A stretch of DNA of 64,000 bases. Origin: Deltaproteobacteria bacterium. Lineage in GTDB: Bacteria > Myxococcota_A > UBA9160 > UBA4427. Numbering within the stretch: the stretch's first letter is position 1; the number at the start of each line of letters is the position of its first letter. Under the pieces are notes generated by a model that was given only the letters and a program-made list of their open reading frames with translations, was not told the origin of the DNA and ran no database searches. The position numbers were made by a program, and so were the translations under genes. The stretch covers positions 124,001-188,000 of the forward strand of contig JAJDAO010000075.1 of assembly GCA_029261835.1 (NCBI GenBank), written 5' to 3'. Shown here in pieces: positions 17,138 to 26,592 of the stretch.

Positions 17138-17782
17138 TCAGCCCGGCAAAGACGACCTTCGAATGCGGGCGTGGTTGCCGTCAATTTCGATTCTGCCCTC
17201 GGCGAAGAGCCGGATGGCTTCCGGAACCAGACGGCGCTCGACGGCGGTGACCCGGCTCGCCAATGTCTCGTGTGTGTCGTCCTCGAGCACCGGGACCGCC
17301 TCTTGGAGAATGATCGGGCCGTGGTCGTACTCGTCGTCGGTGAAGTGCACCGTGGCGCCCGTCAGCTTGACTCCCATCGCCAGCACCGCGTCGTAGACCT
17401 TCTTGCCGTAGAAGCCCTGGCCCGAAAAGGCGGGAATCAGCGCCGGGTGGACATTGATCGTGCGGCCCTCGTACTTGCCCCGCAACTGAAAGAGCGAGAG
17501 GAACCCCAGCAGTGCAATGAGCTGCACATCGTACTCGGCGAGTTCGGCGTGCAGTGCGTCGTTGAAGGCCGTGACATCGGAGTGGCTCTTGCGCGGTACG
17601 GCGACGGCGGGCACCCCGCGACGCCGTGCTCGCTCCAGCCCGAAGGCGTCCGGCTTCGAAGAGATGACGACCACCACCTCAGCCGGCACGTGACCCGCAT
17701 CGATGTGCTCGAAGAGGTTCTCCAGGCTTGTGCCGTTGCCGGAGAGGAGAACTGCGATCCGCAGGGGGTCGTTGCCGCTCAT
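17138..17782 (-). CDS. purN: Phosphoribosylglycinamide formyltransferase (PurN)
   Basis: 214 aa. Transfers formyl from 10-formyl-tetrahydrofolate to GAR in purine synthesis. Substrate loop LLSGNGTSLENL at the N-terminus; catalytic N and H in INVHPALIPAFSGQGFYG; catalytic D in VHFTDDEYDHGPII. It lies 19 nt downstream of metF on the same strand, so the two folate-dependent genes are probably co-transcribed. Confidence 0.93.
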   Translation of the reverse strand: MSGNDPLRIAVLLSGNGTSLENLFEHIDAGHVPAEVVVVISSKPDAFGLERARRRGVPAVAVPRKSHSDVTAFNDALHAELAEYDVQLIALLGFLSLFQLRGKYEGRTINVHPALIPAFSGQGFYGKKVYDAVLAMGVKLTGATVHFTDDEYDHGPIILQEAVPVLEDDTHETLASRVTAVERRLVPEAIRLFAEGRIEIDGNHARIRRSSLPG

Positions 17783-17801
17783 GGTTTCGTACCAAAGCTC
17801 G

Positions 17802-18662
17802 TCAGAACAGCGCCCGGTAGATCTGGCGCGTGGCCGGTGAGCGGTTCAGAGTGAAGAAGTGGATTCCTGGAACGCCGGCTTCGAGCAGCTCGCGGCACTG
17901 CTCGGTCGCCCAACGGACACCGAGTTCCTGGGTCGCCGCGTCGTTGTCCGCCACGCGCGCGAGCTCTGTCTCGAGATCCGCTGGAATGGAGCCGCCACCC
18001 AGGGCTGTCATTCGGCGGACACCTGCCACGCTCGTGATCGGCATGATGCCGGGCACGATGGGAACCTCGATCCCCGCTTCCCGCGCCCGCTGGACGAAAT
18101 CGAAATACTTCTGGTTGTCGAAGAAGAGCTGGCTGACGAGGAAGCTGGCGCCGGCCCGCACCTTGCGCGCCAAGTTCTCCAGGTCGACCTCGCCGCTGGC
18201 AGCCTCCGGGTGTACCTCCGGGTAGCAGGCTCCGCCGATGCAGAAGCCGCCGCGTCGCTCGATGAAGGCGGTGAGCTCGTCCGCATAGGTGAAGCCGTCC
18301 TCGGGTGGCCGGAAGTCCTCGCTGTCTCGGGGCGCATCGCCGCGCAGCGCCAGCACGTTCGTGACATCGCCCTGTGCGAGGGCGTCGAGAATCTCCGCGA
18401 TTTCGCTCTTCTCAAGGGCGACGCAGGGAAGGTGCGCCATGCTGGTCAGCCCGATCTCTCTTCGGATTCGGATCACCAGATCCACGGTCTTGGCCCGCGT
18501 GGATCCGCCGGCTCCCATGGTGACCGAGACGAAGCCCGGCGCGAGTTCCTTCAGCTCTTCGATGGTTCTGAACAGGCTCCGAAAGCCGACATCGGTTTTC
18601 GGTGGAAAGAACTCGAAGGAAATCACCGGCTCGCCGCCGCTGTAGAGCTCGACGATACTCAT
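17802..18662 (-). CDS. metF: Methylenetetrahydrofolate reductase
   Basis: 286 aa. FAD-dependent reduction of 5,10-methylene-THF to 5-methyl-THF for methionine synthesis. The start ISFEFFPPKTD carries the catalytic glutamate; FVSVTMGAGGSTR, LALRGDAP and SQLFFDNQKYFDFV are family landmarks. ATG 18662 (MSIVELYSGGEP) fits homologues; ATG 18671 is also possible. Heads the metF-purN pair and is divergent from the kinase gene, with 133 nt between starts. Confidence 0.94.
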   Translation of the reverse strand: MSIVELYSGGEPVISFEFFPPKTDVGFRSLFRTIEELKELAPGFVSVTMGAGGSTRAKTVDLVIRIRREIGLTSMAHLPCVALEKSEIAEILDALAQGDVTNVLALRGDAPRDSEDFRPPEDGFTYADELTAFIERRGGFCIGGACYPEVHPEAASGEVDLENLARKVRAGASFLVSQLFFDNQKYFDFVQRAREAGIEVPIVPGIMPITSVAGVRRMTALGGGSIPADLETELARVADNDAATQELGVRWATEQCRELLEAGVPGIHFFTLNRSPATRQIYRALF

Positions 18663-18795
18663 CGGCCCCATTCTACCCATCCGCCCCCGTTGACGCTCGA
18701 ACGCGGGCCCGCGAGACTGCGCGAGCTGCCCGGGGCGGCTGGAACGAGATGTCACTGCGCGGCTCAGCTGCCGACGACGGAGTAAGGGGAGAGCG

Positions 18796-19758
18796 ATGTC
18801 GATTCTGGTTACGGGCTCTATCGCGGTCGATCACATCATGGTCTTCGAGGATCGTTTCAAGAATCACATTCTTCCCGACAAGGTCCACATGCTGAACGTC
18901 GCCTTCTTCGTTCCCAGCATGGAGAAGCGCTGGGGCGGCACGGGGGCCAACATCGCCTACAACCTGAGAGTGCTGGGTGAGAGCCCCGTTCTGCTGGCTA
19001 CAGTCGGGAGCGACCTCGGGCCCTATGCGGCCTGGCTGGATCAGCACGGCGTCCGGCGCGATTGGATCCTCACGCTCGAGGACGCCTTCACCGCCCAGTG
19101 CTTCATCACCACCGATCTCGATAATAACCAGATCACCTCGTTTCACCCCGGCGCCATGGCGCGGGCCCACGAGGCGAAGCTCGCCGACCTTCCCGACGAC
19201 ATCGCGGTGGGGATCGTCGCCCCCAACGGCAAACAGGCCATGCTCGACTACGCGCGTGGTCTCAAGGAGAGAGGCGTTCCCTGCGTACTCGATCCCGGTC
19301 AGGGCCTACCGATGTTCGATCGCGACGAGCTGCTGAGCATGATTGATGGCGCGGCGGTCTTCGTCGTCAATGACTACGAGTGGTCACTGACCCAGCAGAA
19401 GACCGGCCTGGCTGAGGACGAGCTGGTTGAGTACGTGGGTGCGCTGGTGGTGACTCGGGGCGGGGAGGGCTCGATCGTGCGGCGCGGCGCGCGCGAGCTC
19501 GGCATTCGAATGGAAGCGGATCGCAGCGAGATTCCGGTGGTCGAAGCCGAGCGGGTGGTGGATCCGACCGGCTGTGGTGACGCCTACCGATCAGGCATTC
19601 TCTACGCGATCTTCCAAGGGCTGTCGCTGGAGACGGGCGCTCGTATGGGAAGCCTGATGGGTTCACTCAAAGTCGCGCAAGCCGGCCCCCAGAGCATCGA
19701 GATTGGCCTGGACGAATTCCGCGCGCGCTACGAGCGCCAGTTCGGCTCCGGGTTCTGA
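18796..19758 (+). CDS. PfkB-family carbohydrate/nucleoside kinase (adenosine-kinase-like)
   Basis: 320 aa ribokinase fold. WGGTGANIAYNLRVLG is the N-terminal substrate motif and VVDPTGCGDAYRSG the C-terminal anion hole with the catalytic aspartate. The opening (TGSIAVDHIMVFEDRF...) resembles prokaryotic adenosine kinases rather than ribokinase, but the substrate is not proven. GGGGAG 6 nt before the ATG supports the start. First gene of a three-gene plus-strand operon; its TGA overlaps the next ATG by one base. Confidence 0.85.
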   Translation: MSILVTGSIAVDHIMVFEDRFKNHILPDKVHMLNVAFFVPSMEKRWGGTGANIAYNLRVLGESPVLLATVGSDLGPYAAWLDQHGVRRDWILTLEDAFTAQCFITTDLDNNQITSFHPGAMARAHEAKLADLPDDIAVGIVAPNGKQAMLDYARGLKERGVPCVLDPGQGLPMFDRDELLSMIDGAAVFVVNDYEWSLTQQKTGLAEDELVEYVGALVVTRGGEGSIVRRGARELGIRMEADRSEIPVVEAERVVDPTGCGDAYRSGILYAIFQGLSLETGARMGSLMGSLKVAQAGPQSIEIGLDEFRARYERQFGSGF

Positions 19759-21017
19759 TGCTGAACGGTGGTGGTCGACCGGTACGCACCCGGGCGCTGC
19801 TGTGGTTCGCTTTTGGCATCGCCCTGCCGGTTCCCTGGGTGGTGGCAGAGGCCCTGGGCGGTCTGGGAATCCCAGGCGAGTTCGTGATCTTGCTCGCGGG
19901 CTGCGCCATCCTCGGGTCCGCCTTCATGCTGTCATGGTCGTGCGAGCTCGCCGAGCGGGACATTCCGCAAGCGCTCGCGCTCCTGGTGCTTGCGCTGGTG
20001 GGTGTGCTTCCCGAATACGCCATCGACCTGCACTTCGCTTGGACGGCGGGCAAGGATCCCAGCTACGCCGCCTACGCGGTGGCGAACATGACGGGCGCCA
20101 ATCGTCTGCTGATCGGCTTCGGTTGGGCCGCCGTGGCGCTCGTAGCCTGCGTTCGAAGGCGCGAGCGCGGCATGATGATCGCCGGCCACCAGCGCCTCGA
20201 GCTGCGCTTTCTGATCTGGGCCACGCTCTACTCCTTCGTCATTCCGCTGACAGGCACAATCAACCTCTTCGATGCAGCGGTGCTCCTCGCCCTCTTCGTC
20301 GCCTACGTGAGGTCGGCCATCGCGAGCGAGGCCTGTGAAGTCGAGCTGGTGGGGCCGGCGGCTCTGATCGATGTGGAGTTTGGCCAGCAGGGCCGGCGGC
20401 TCTGGGCAGCGCTGCTCTTCGTCTTCGCCGGCTTCGCGATCTTCGTTTCGGCGGAGCCCTTTGCCGAAAGCCTGGTGGCGGTCGGGCGCAGTCGCGAGAT
20501 CGACGAGTTTCTCCTCGTGCAGTGGCTTGCGCCCGTCGCCTCGGAGTCGCCCGAATTCGTGGTGGCGATTCTATTCGCCTGGAAGCTGCGAGGCTCACTC
20601 GGGATGGGTGCGATGATTTCCTCCAAGGTCAATCAGTGGACTTTGCTGGTCGGGGCGATTCCGATTGCCTACGCACTCTCTCTGGGCGGCTTTCAGGGGC
20701 TGCCGCTGGACGCGCGTCAGACAGAGGAAATGCTGCTGACTTCCTCGCAGTCGCTGCTGGCTGCAATCCTGATTGCCGACCTCAAGTTCAGCCGAGTCGA
20801 GGCCCTCTGCCTGGCCGGCCTGTTCGCTGCACAGCTCTTCTTTCCGAGCACCTTGATTCGCTGGTGGTTCATCGCTCTGTACCTGGCGATTGCCGCGGGT
20901 CTGTTGCTGCTCGGCCCCAGCAGCCAGCGAAGTGCGTTCTTCGGCCTCGTCTTCTCGCTCCCGCGCTCCGACTCTGCTTCTGACTGTGAGCCGCAGGCGC
21001 CTGCGGGCGAGGTCTGA
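19758..21017 (+). CDS. Sodium/calcium exchanger-family membrane transporter (CaCA)
   Basis: 419 aa with about ten membrane segments. The two alpha repeats are visible: VGVLPEYAIDLHFAW... ANMTGANRLLIG and SESPEFVVAILFAWKLRGS... ISSKVNQWTLLVG. The acidic residues inside them (E in LPEY and SPEF) coordinate Ca2+ and Na+ in this family. Probable export of Ca2+ or a related cation against Na+ or H+. Overlaps the kinase stop by one base and precedes the oxidoreductase by 5 nt. Confidence 0.88.
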   Translation: MLNGGGRPVRTRALLWFAFGIALPVPWVVAEALGGLGIPGEFVILLAGCAILGSAFMLSWSCELAERDIPQALALLVLALVGVLPEYAIDLHFAWTAGKDPSYAAYAVANMTGANRLLIGFGWAAVALVACVRRRERGMMIAGHQRLELRFLIWATLYSFVIPLTGTINLFDAAVLLALFVAYVRSAIASEACEVELVGPAALIDVEFGQQGRRLWAALLFVFAGFAIFVSAEPFAESLVAVGRSREIDEFLLVQWLAPVASESPEFVVAILFAWKLRGSLGMGAMISSKVNQWTLLVGAIPIAYALSLGGFQGLPLDARQTEEMLLTSSQSLLAAILIADLKFSRVEALCLAGLFAAQLFFPSTLIRWWFIALYLAIAAGLLLLGPSSQRSAFFGLVFSLPRSDSASDCEPQAPAGEV

Positions 21018-21022
21018 TCGCC

Positions 21023-22153
21023 GTGTTCGCACCCAGGCACGCGGTGGATGTGGTCGTGGTCGGCGCCGGCATCGTCGGCCTGGCGGTGGCCGCCGCGCTG
21101 GCCCGATGCGGGCGCTCGGTGCTGATCCTGGAGAGGCGCGAAGGCATCGCCCGGGAGATCACCAGCCGCAATAGCGAGGTGATTCACGCGGGCATCTACT
21201 ATCCCAGCGGTAGCCTGAAGGCGCATCTCTGCACGCGCGGCCGGGAGCTCATCTACCAGCGCTGTGCCGCCCGCGGCGTTCCGTGTCGCAAGTTGGGGAA
21301 GCTCATCGTGGCGAGCCAGGAGTCGGAAATCGGTAGCTTGGAGGAGCTGCTCGCGCGCGGCGAGGCGAACGGTGTGCCGGGTCTCGAGATGTTGACCGGC
21401 CGACAGGTGAATCGTCTGGAGCCACAACTCGCGGTGGCGGCCGGTCTGCTCTCGCCCGAGACGGGCATCCTCGACGCGCAGGCGCTGGCCCTGTCATTCT
21501 TGGCCGAGGCCGAATCGCATGATGCGATCTTGTTGTTGCACCACGAGGTGATCGCACTGGAGCGGTGCTCTACTGGCTGGCGAGTCGAGACCCGCACGGG
21601 AAGCGAGGCCTCGGCATCTCGCGAGGCGGTGTCGTGTGAGACGGTGGTGAATGCGGCTGGGCTGGCGAGCGATCGGCTAGCGGAGCTGGCGGGTCTCGAT
21701 CCGGACGCGTGTGGCTACCGACTGCATGCCTGCAAGGGAGACTACTTCGCACTGGCGGCCGGCAGCGAGATCTCGCTCGAGCGACTGGTCTATCCCGTCC
21801 CCGCCCCCGCCGGCCTGGGGATCCATGCGACACTCGACCTCGCGGGCCGAATCCGCTTTGGCCCCGACACGGAGTATCTGGCGGAGCCGAACTACCATGT
21901 GCGGCCCGAGAAAGCCGCGCACTTTGCGAAGGCCATACGGCGCTACCTGCCGTTGCTTCGAAGCGAGTGGCTCAGTCCGGACTACGCCGGTATTCGCCCC
22001 AAGCTGGCGGGGCCCGGCGACGGCTTCCGGGATTTCGTCGTCAGCGAGGAATCGGGTATTGGGCTGCCCGGGCTGGTCGACTGCATCGGGATCGAGTCGC
22101 CGGGGCTCACCGCCGCCCCGGCCATCGCGGAATACGTCGCCGAGCTTCTGTAG
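21023..22153 (+). CDS. FAD-dependent oxidoreductase, L-2-hydroxyglutarate oxidase (LhgO)-like
   Basis: 376 aa of the DAO/glycine-oxidase superfamily. FAD Rossmann motif VVVVGAGIVGLAVAAALA, then TSRNSEVIHAGIYYPSGSLKAHLC, the signature of L-2-hydroxyglutarate dehydrogenase/oxidase, and a C-terminal FAD contact (FVVSEESGIGLPGLVDCIGIESPGL, usual ...IGIESPGLTAA). It would oxidise L-2-hydroxyglutarate to 2-oxoglutarate. GTG 21023 is 5 nt after the exchanger. Convergent with the PP2C gene. Confidence 0.88.
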   Translation: MFAPRHAVDVVVVGAGIVGLAVAAALARCGRSVLILERREGIAREITSRNSEVIHAGIYYPSGSLKAHLCTRGRELIYQRCAARGVPCRKLGKLIVASQESEIGSLEELLARGEANGVPGLEMLTGRQVNRLEPQLAVAAGLLSPETGILDAQALALSFLAEAESHDAILLLHHEVIALERCSTGWRVETRTGSEASASREAVSCETVVNAAGLASDRLAELAGLDPDACGYRLHACKGDYFALAAGSEISLERLVYPVPAPAGLGIHATLDLAGRIRFGPDTEYLAEPNYHVRPEKAAHFAKAIRRYLPLLRSEWLSPDYAGIRPKLAGPGDGFRDFVVSEESGIGLPGLVDCIGIESPGLTAAPAIAEYVAELL

Positions 22154-22196
22154 TCCCCGCAGACGCCATGAGGTCCCGCCGGACGCCTGACGGCGC

Positions 22197-22964
22197 TCAG
22201 CCAGCTGTCAGCCAGAGCACTGCGCAGCCGATGTTGTCGCCGGCACGCTGGCGGCGTTGGGCATCGATGGCGGCCTGGTTCACTCGCTTGCAGGTGTCGA
22301 GCGCGCGCAGTTCGGGTTCGCATCGGCTCGCCTCGCGCACGGCCTCGCGCACGGCCGCCTCAGGGTCGGTCACACCGATTCCCCGCTCGGAGAGGCCGTC
22401 GGTCGCCAGCACCACCGCGCGCGTGTCCGCCAGCGGTCGACAACCCAGCACGCACTTTTCTTGCTCGCGTTCTCGCGTTTCGGCCTGGTAGCCCAAGAAG
22501 TAGGTGTCTCGCCGGCCGAGCGCCGCCCAGCCGCGCTCGACCACGAGCGTGTCGGTCGCCTGAAAGCAATGGCTGTCACCCACGCAAGCGTGCACCAGCA
22601 GGGCTTCGGCGGGGCGCACCAGTGCCAGTGCCAGCGTGGTGGGAGCGGGGGCGACCTTCAGCTCGGCGGCACGAGCCAGGACGGCGCGGTTGCAGGCCAG
22701 CAAGGCGTCGAGGGCCATTTCCTGCCAAGCCTCGTTCGACCCGACGACCGTGCCGGCGGCCGTCCACTCGGGTGCCGTGCGCTGTAGGAGATCTTCGAGA
22801 GCGGCCTCCGAGCCGCTGGCGCCGTGGTGACCGTCCGCCACGGCGATCAGCGCACCGCCATCGCCGAGCGCAAAGAGGGCCGCGTCCTCGTTGGGCTCCG
22901 TGTGGTTGTAGGTCTTGCGAGCGCCACCACGCGACAGCGCGATGGCGGCCGGGCCTTCGGCCAC
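22197..22964 (-). CDS. PP2C-family serine/threonine phosphatase
   Basis: 255 aa. Metal-dependent phosphatase fold: the opening TEPNEDAALF keeps the NED metal site, AVADGHHGASGSEAALEDLL is the DGH(G) motif, VVLATDGLSERG the third metal motif and AGDNIGCAVLW the last. Targets unknown. GTG 22964 has no clear ribosome site, and the frame stays coding-like upstream to a possible CTG near 23024, so the N-terminus may be longer. Divergent from the degenerate kinase gene. Confidence 0.82.
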   Translation of the reverse strand: MAEGPAAIALSRGGARKTYNHTEPNEDAALFALGDGGALIAVADGHHGASGSEAALEDLLQRTAPEWTAAGTVVGSNEAWQEMALDALLACNRAVLARAAELKVAPAPTTLALALVRPAEALLVHACVGDSHCFQATDTLVVERGWAALGRRDTYFLGYQAETREREQEKCVLGCRPLADTRAVVLATDGLSERGIGVTDPEAAVREAVREASRCEPELRALDTCKRVNQAAIDAQRRQRAGDNIGCAVLWLTAG

Positions 22965-23187
22965 CGCGCCGCTGACTCCGAATGTGTGGTGGTCGCGGCC
23001 GAACAGGAGTGCCGTTTTCAGAGGAGCCCCTTCGCCGGCGCTGTCAGCGCTGGCTGCATGTCACATCGGCTCGCGATCGAGGAGCGTCGTGCGTTGGTCA
23101 TGGTGAGCCCGTAGTATACCGCTGGTCGTGACGTTCGCTGTCGGGTCGGGGCACTGCAGCCAGTCGGAGCGTGACCGGAGGACCGTG

Positions 23188-23835
23188 ATGACACAACCGC
23201 AGTCAGGTGACACCAAGGACGGAACCGAGCTGGTCTTCGCCTTGTGTCACGAGCTCGGCAATCTGATCGGGGCGATCCGTCTCCACGCGCACCTGCTAGA
23301 CGAGGAGATGGGCCCGAAGGCGTTGGCCGTCACTTCGGTAGAGCTGGACGATCTTTCGGCTCGGGCCTCTGCCCTGCTGGGCCATGTTCGACCGCTGCTC
23401 TCGAGTGGGCCGCGGGACATCGACAAGGTTGCGCCGGCCGCGGTGGTCGCGAACGTTCGTCAGCTTCTCGAAGAGCACGGCGGGCGGGGTGTGGCGCTGT
23501 CGTCGGAGACGGAGCCGGATATCCCAGCGATCGAAGTCGACCAGGAGGTGCTCCACCAGCTGCTGGTGAGCCTGCTCTTTGCGGCCCTCGAAGCTGCCTC
23601 GCGCGAGGGATCGGTCTGGCTGCGCGCCGAGAGCCGGGCCGATGGTGTCGCCTTCACACTCGAAGACGACGGTGAGGTAGACGAGGACCCGGCAGGGTGG
23701 CGCGAGCAGATGATGAGGGGGCGACCGCTGCTGTGTGCCGTGGCAAGCAATATCCTCGCGAAGCGGCGAGGTCATCTCGAGGTTACGAGGCGGGACGGGC
23801 GCACGAGGGTTGCGCTCGTGTTGCCCACGGGTTGA
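23188..23835 (+). CDS. Degenerate histidine-kinase-like protein
   Basis: 215 aa. A dimerisation/phosphoacceptor-like helix pair starts with CHELGNLIGAIRLHAHLL (H21), and a HATPase-like domain follows. The N box (residues 122-137, LHQLLVSLLFAALEAA) lacks both conserved asparagines and the G1 box is weak (TLEDDGEVD), so ATP binding is doubtful. No sensor domain. ATG 23188 has GGAGG 6 nt upstream. Could act as a phosphotransfer or scaffold protein rather than a kinase. Divergent from PP2C. Confidence 0.65.
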   Translation: MTQPQSGDTKDGTELVFALCHELGNLIGAIRLHAHLLDEEMGPKALAVTSVELDDLSARASALLGHVRPLLSSGPRDIDKVAPAAVVANVRQLLEEHGGRGVALSSETEPDIPAIEVDQEVLHQLLVSLLFAALEAASREGSVWLRAESRADGVAFTLEDDGEVDEDPAGWREQMMRGRPLLCAVASNILAKRRGHLEVTRRDGRTRVALVLPTG

Positions 23836-23937
23836 GTTCGGCTGCGCAGTTGAGCGTATCCCTCGTTTAGGCGCGACGGGCCGTCGCGCTTCTGCTAGCC
23901 TGCGCGCCCCCCTTCCACAGGTCCCGGTCCAGTGCCC

Positions 23938-25740
23938 ATGCTCCGATCTCGTGAAGACCTGCGAAATCTCGCCATCATCGCCCATGTCGACCATGGCAAG
24001 ACGACTCTGGTCGACGGTTTGCTCAAGCTGTGCGGCGCCTTCCGCGAGAACCAGACGGTGGAAGACCGCGTGATGGATTCGGGCGATCTCGAACGCGAAC
24101 GCGGGATCACGATCCAGTCGAAGAGCACGGCCGTCGATTACGAGGGCGTACGCGTGCAGCTTGTCGACACGCCTGGCCATGCCGATTTCGGCGGCGAGGT
24201 GGAGCGCGTGCTCGGGATGGTCGATGCGGTTCTACTGTTGGTGGATGCGGTGGAAGGCGTGATGCCCCAGACCCGTTTCGTGCTGCGAAAGGCGCTTGAG
24301 CACGGCTTGCGACCCATCGTGATCGTGAACAAGATCGATCGCTCAGAAGAGCGCGCTCATGAGGTGACGGACGAGGTCTTCGATCTGCTGGTGGAGCTCG
24401 GTGCCAACGACGAGCAGCTCGACTTTCCGTTGGTCTACGCCTCAGCCAAGCTCGGACAGGCGACTGCGGAGTACGGTGCGCCGATGGCAGACCTGCGACC
24501 CGTGCTCGATGCCATTCTCGAGCACGCGCCCGCGCCACTTGTCGATGTCGACGGCAGTCTCCAATTTCAGGCCGTCACGCTCGGTTACGATGCCTTCGTC
24601 GGCCGCCTTGTGATCGGTCGCGTCGAACGTGGCGAGCTGGTGCGCTCCGACCAGGTGGTGCGCGTTCCCGAGCTGGGCCGGCCCGAGTCGTTTCGAGTCA
24701 CCAAGCTCTTCGGTACGAGTGGGATCGAGCGCGTGGAGATCGAGCGCGCGCGGGCCGGGGACATCGTGATACTGGCCGGAGTCGACTCGATCGAAATCGG
24801 TGACACCATCTGCAAGCCCGGCGCACCGGAGGCGTTGCCCCGCATCGCTATCGATCCGCCGACCATCAAGGTGAACTTCTCGATCAACACCTCGGCCTTT
24901 GCTGGTCGCGAGGGCAAGTTCGTCACGAGCCGCCAGCTTGCGGAGCGCCTGACGCGCGAAGCTCTGAGCAATGTTTCGATTCGCATCGAAGACACCCATA
25001 AGCAGGACACCTTCGTCGTGGCCGGGCGTGGTGAGCTTCAGATCGCAGTTCTCGTGGAGACGATGAGGCGAGAGGGGTACGAGTTCTCCGTCTCGCGACC
25101 CGAGATCATTTTGCGTGACATCGACGGCAAGGCCTGCGAGCCGGTGGAGGACGTGCTGATTGATGTGCCCGAGACGACGGCTGGCTCCGTGATGGAGAAG
25201 CTACCCGTCCGCAAGGGGCGCATGATCTCGATGCAGCAGCATGGGGATCGCATTCAGCTCCAGTTCGTCGTGCCGAGTCGTGGTCTATTCGGCTATCGAA
25301 ACGAGTTTCTCACCGATACCCGGGGTGAAGGCATCCTGTACCGCTCGGTACGCGGCTATGAGCCGCACGCCGGTGATCTCGATCGCCGCAGTGTGGGGGG
25401 CATCGTTGCGACTGAGACGGGCCAGACGACCCCGCATGCCATTTTCAAGATCCAGGAGCGTGCGACGCTCTTCGTGCCGCCCGGCATCGCCGTCTATGAG
25501 GGTCAGGTCGTGGGCGAAGCCCGCCGCCCCGGCGATCTCAACGTCAACGTCTGCCGCGCCAAGAAGCTCGACAACATGCGGGCTTCCGGCAAGGACGAGA
25601 GCCCGATCATTACGCCTCACCGCAAGCTCACCATCGAGACGGCGATGGAGTGGATCGAATCCGACGAGTTGCTCGAGGTCACGCCCCAGAACCTGCGTTT
25701 GCGCAAGCGCCTGCTTTCGGGAAGTCAGCGCAAGCGCTGA
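23938..25740 (+). CDS. typA: Ribosome-associated GTPase TypA/BipA
   Basis: 600 aa translational GTPase. G1 [12 protein letters not shown], switch region [21 protein letters not shown], followed by EF-G-like domains II, III and V and the BipA C-terminal domain (SGKDE, then the basic [12 protein letters not shown] end). Assists 50S assembly and growth under stress in the cold. ATG 23938 is preferred; GTG 23932 is in frame six bases earlier. Convergent with thrH, 7 nt apart. Confidence 0.96.
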   Translation: MLRSREDLRNLAIIAHVDHGKTTLVDGLLKLCGAFRENQTVEDRVMDSGDLERERGITIQSKSTAVDYEGVRVQLVDTPGHADFGGEVERVLGMVDAVLLLVDAVEGVMPQTRFVLRKALEHGLRPIVIVNKIDRSEERAHEVTDEVFDLLVELGANDEQLDFPLVYASAKLGQATAEYGAPMADLRPVLDAILEHAPAPLVDVDGSLQFQAVTLGYDAFVGRLVIGRVERGELVRSDQVVRVPELGRPESFRVTKLFGTSGIERVEIERARAGDIVILAGVDSIEIGDTICKPGAPEALPRIAIDPPTIKVNFSINTSAFAGREGKFVTSRQLAERLTREALSNVSIRIEDTHKQDTFVVAGRGELQIAVLVETMRREGYEFSVSRPEIILRDIDGKACEPVEDVLIDVPETTAGSVMEKLPVRKGRMISMQQHGDRIQLQFVVPSRGLFGYRNEFLTDTRGEGILYRSVRGYEPHAGDLDRRSVGGIVATETGQTTPHAIFKIQERATLFVPPGIAVYEGQVVGEARRPGDLNVNVCRAKKLDNMRASGKDESPIITPHRKLTIETAMEWIESDELLEVTPQNLRLRKRLLSGSQRKR

Positions 25741-25747
25741 GCGGTCT

Positions 25748-26362
25748 TCAGCTGACGCGGCGCGATGAAGCCCGGCTGAATTCCGCCTGCAGCTCCGCGT
25801 AGTCCGTGGCGACCGGGAATTGCGGAAACTCGTCGATCACGTTCTGCGGCGGGCAAAAGAGAATGCCGGCATCGGCTTCGGCAAGCATACTCGTATCGTT
25901 GTAGGAGTCGCCGGCCGCGATGACACGAAAGTTGAGGCCGTGCAGCGCCTTGACCGACTGTCGCTTGGGGTCCTTCTGGCGGATGTGATAGTCGGTGATC
26001 ATGCCCCGTTCGTCGATTTCGAGCTTGTGGCAGAGCAGCGCTGGCCAGCCGAGCTGTCGCATCAGTGGCTGAGCGAACTCGTAGAACGTGTCGGACAGGA
26101 TCACGACCTGGAAGTGCTCGCGGAGCCACCCGAGAAAGTCGCTTGCACCCTCTAGAGGTCTCATGCCACCGATCACCTGCTGGATATCGCCGACTCCCAG
26201 CTGATGCTCGTCGAGAATCCGCAGTCGTTGTTGCATCAGCTCGTCGTAGTCGGGAACGTCTCGCGTCGTGGCCCGCAGCGCTTCGATCCCAGTCCGTTCC
26301 GCCACGTTGATCCAGATTTCGGGGACCAGTACCCCCTCAAGGTCGAGACAGGCTATTTCCAA
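25748..26362 (-). CDS. thrH: Phosphoserine phosphatase / homoserine phosphotransferase ThrH
   Basis: 204 aa HAD-family enzyme. Motif I CLDLEGVLVPEIW (nucleophile D7), TTRDVPDYDELM, motif II VVILSDTFYEFAQPLMRQLG, motif III lysine and motif IV AAGDSYNDTSMLAEA match ThrH along its whole length. ThrH dephosphorylates phosphoserine and can transfer the phosphate to homoserine. Alone on its strand; 230 nt of non-coding sequence separate its start from uppP. Confidence 0.92.
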   Translation of the reverse strand: MEIACLDLEGVLVPEIWINVAERTGIEALRATTRDVPDYDELMQQRLRILDEHQLGVGDIQQVIGGMRPLEGASDFLGWLREHFQVVILSDTFYEFAQPLMRQLGWPALLCHKLEIDERGMITDYHIRQKDPKRQSVKALHGLNFRVIAAGDSYNDTSMLAEADAGILFCPPQNVIDEFPQFPVATDYAELQAEFSRASSRRVS

Positions 26363-26592
26363 CGCTGATCCCCTTCCGTGATCCTGGTGGCCTCGGTGAG
26401 TATGGGTCAGGCGGTAGGTAGCGTGTGGAGCGCGCTCCGCAAGCTACCCTCAGGCCGTCCAGCCGCGAGAAGGTCTCGAGCATTGCCGCCGGCTACGTCA
26501 TGCTGGAGCGCTCGCGGGTCTGGCTGTCGGAGCGCCTGGGGCGCGAGCAGTACACTTCGGAGGGCCCGGTACGGGCCGGGGGGGAGGGTTCA

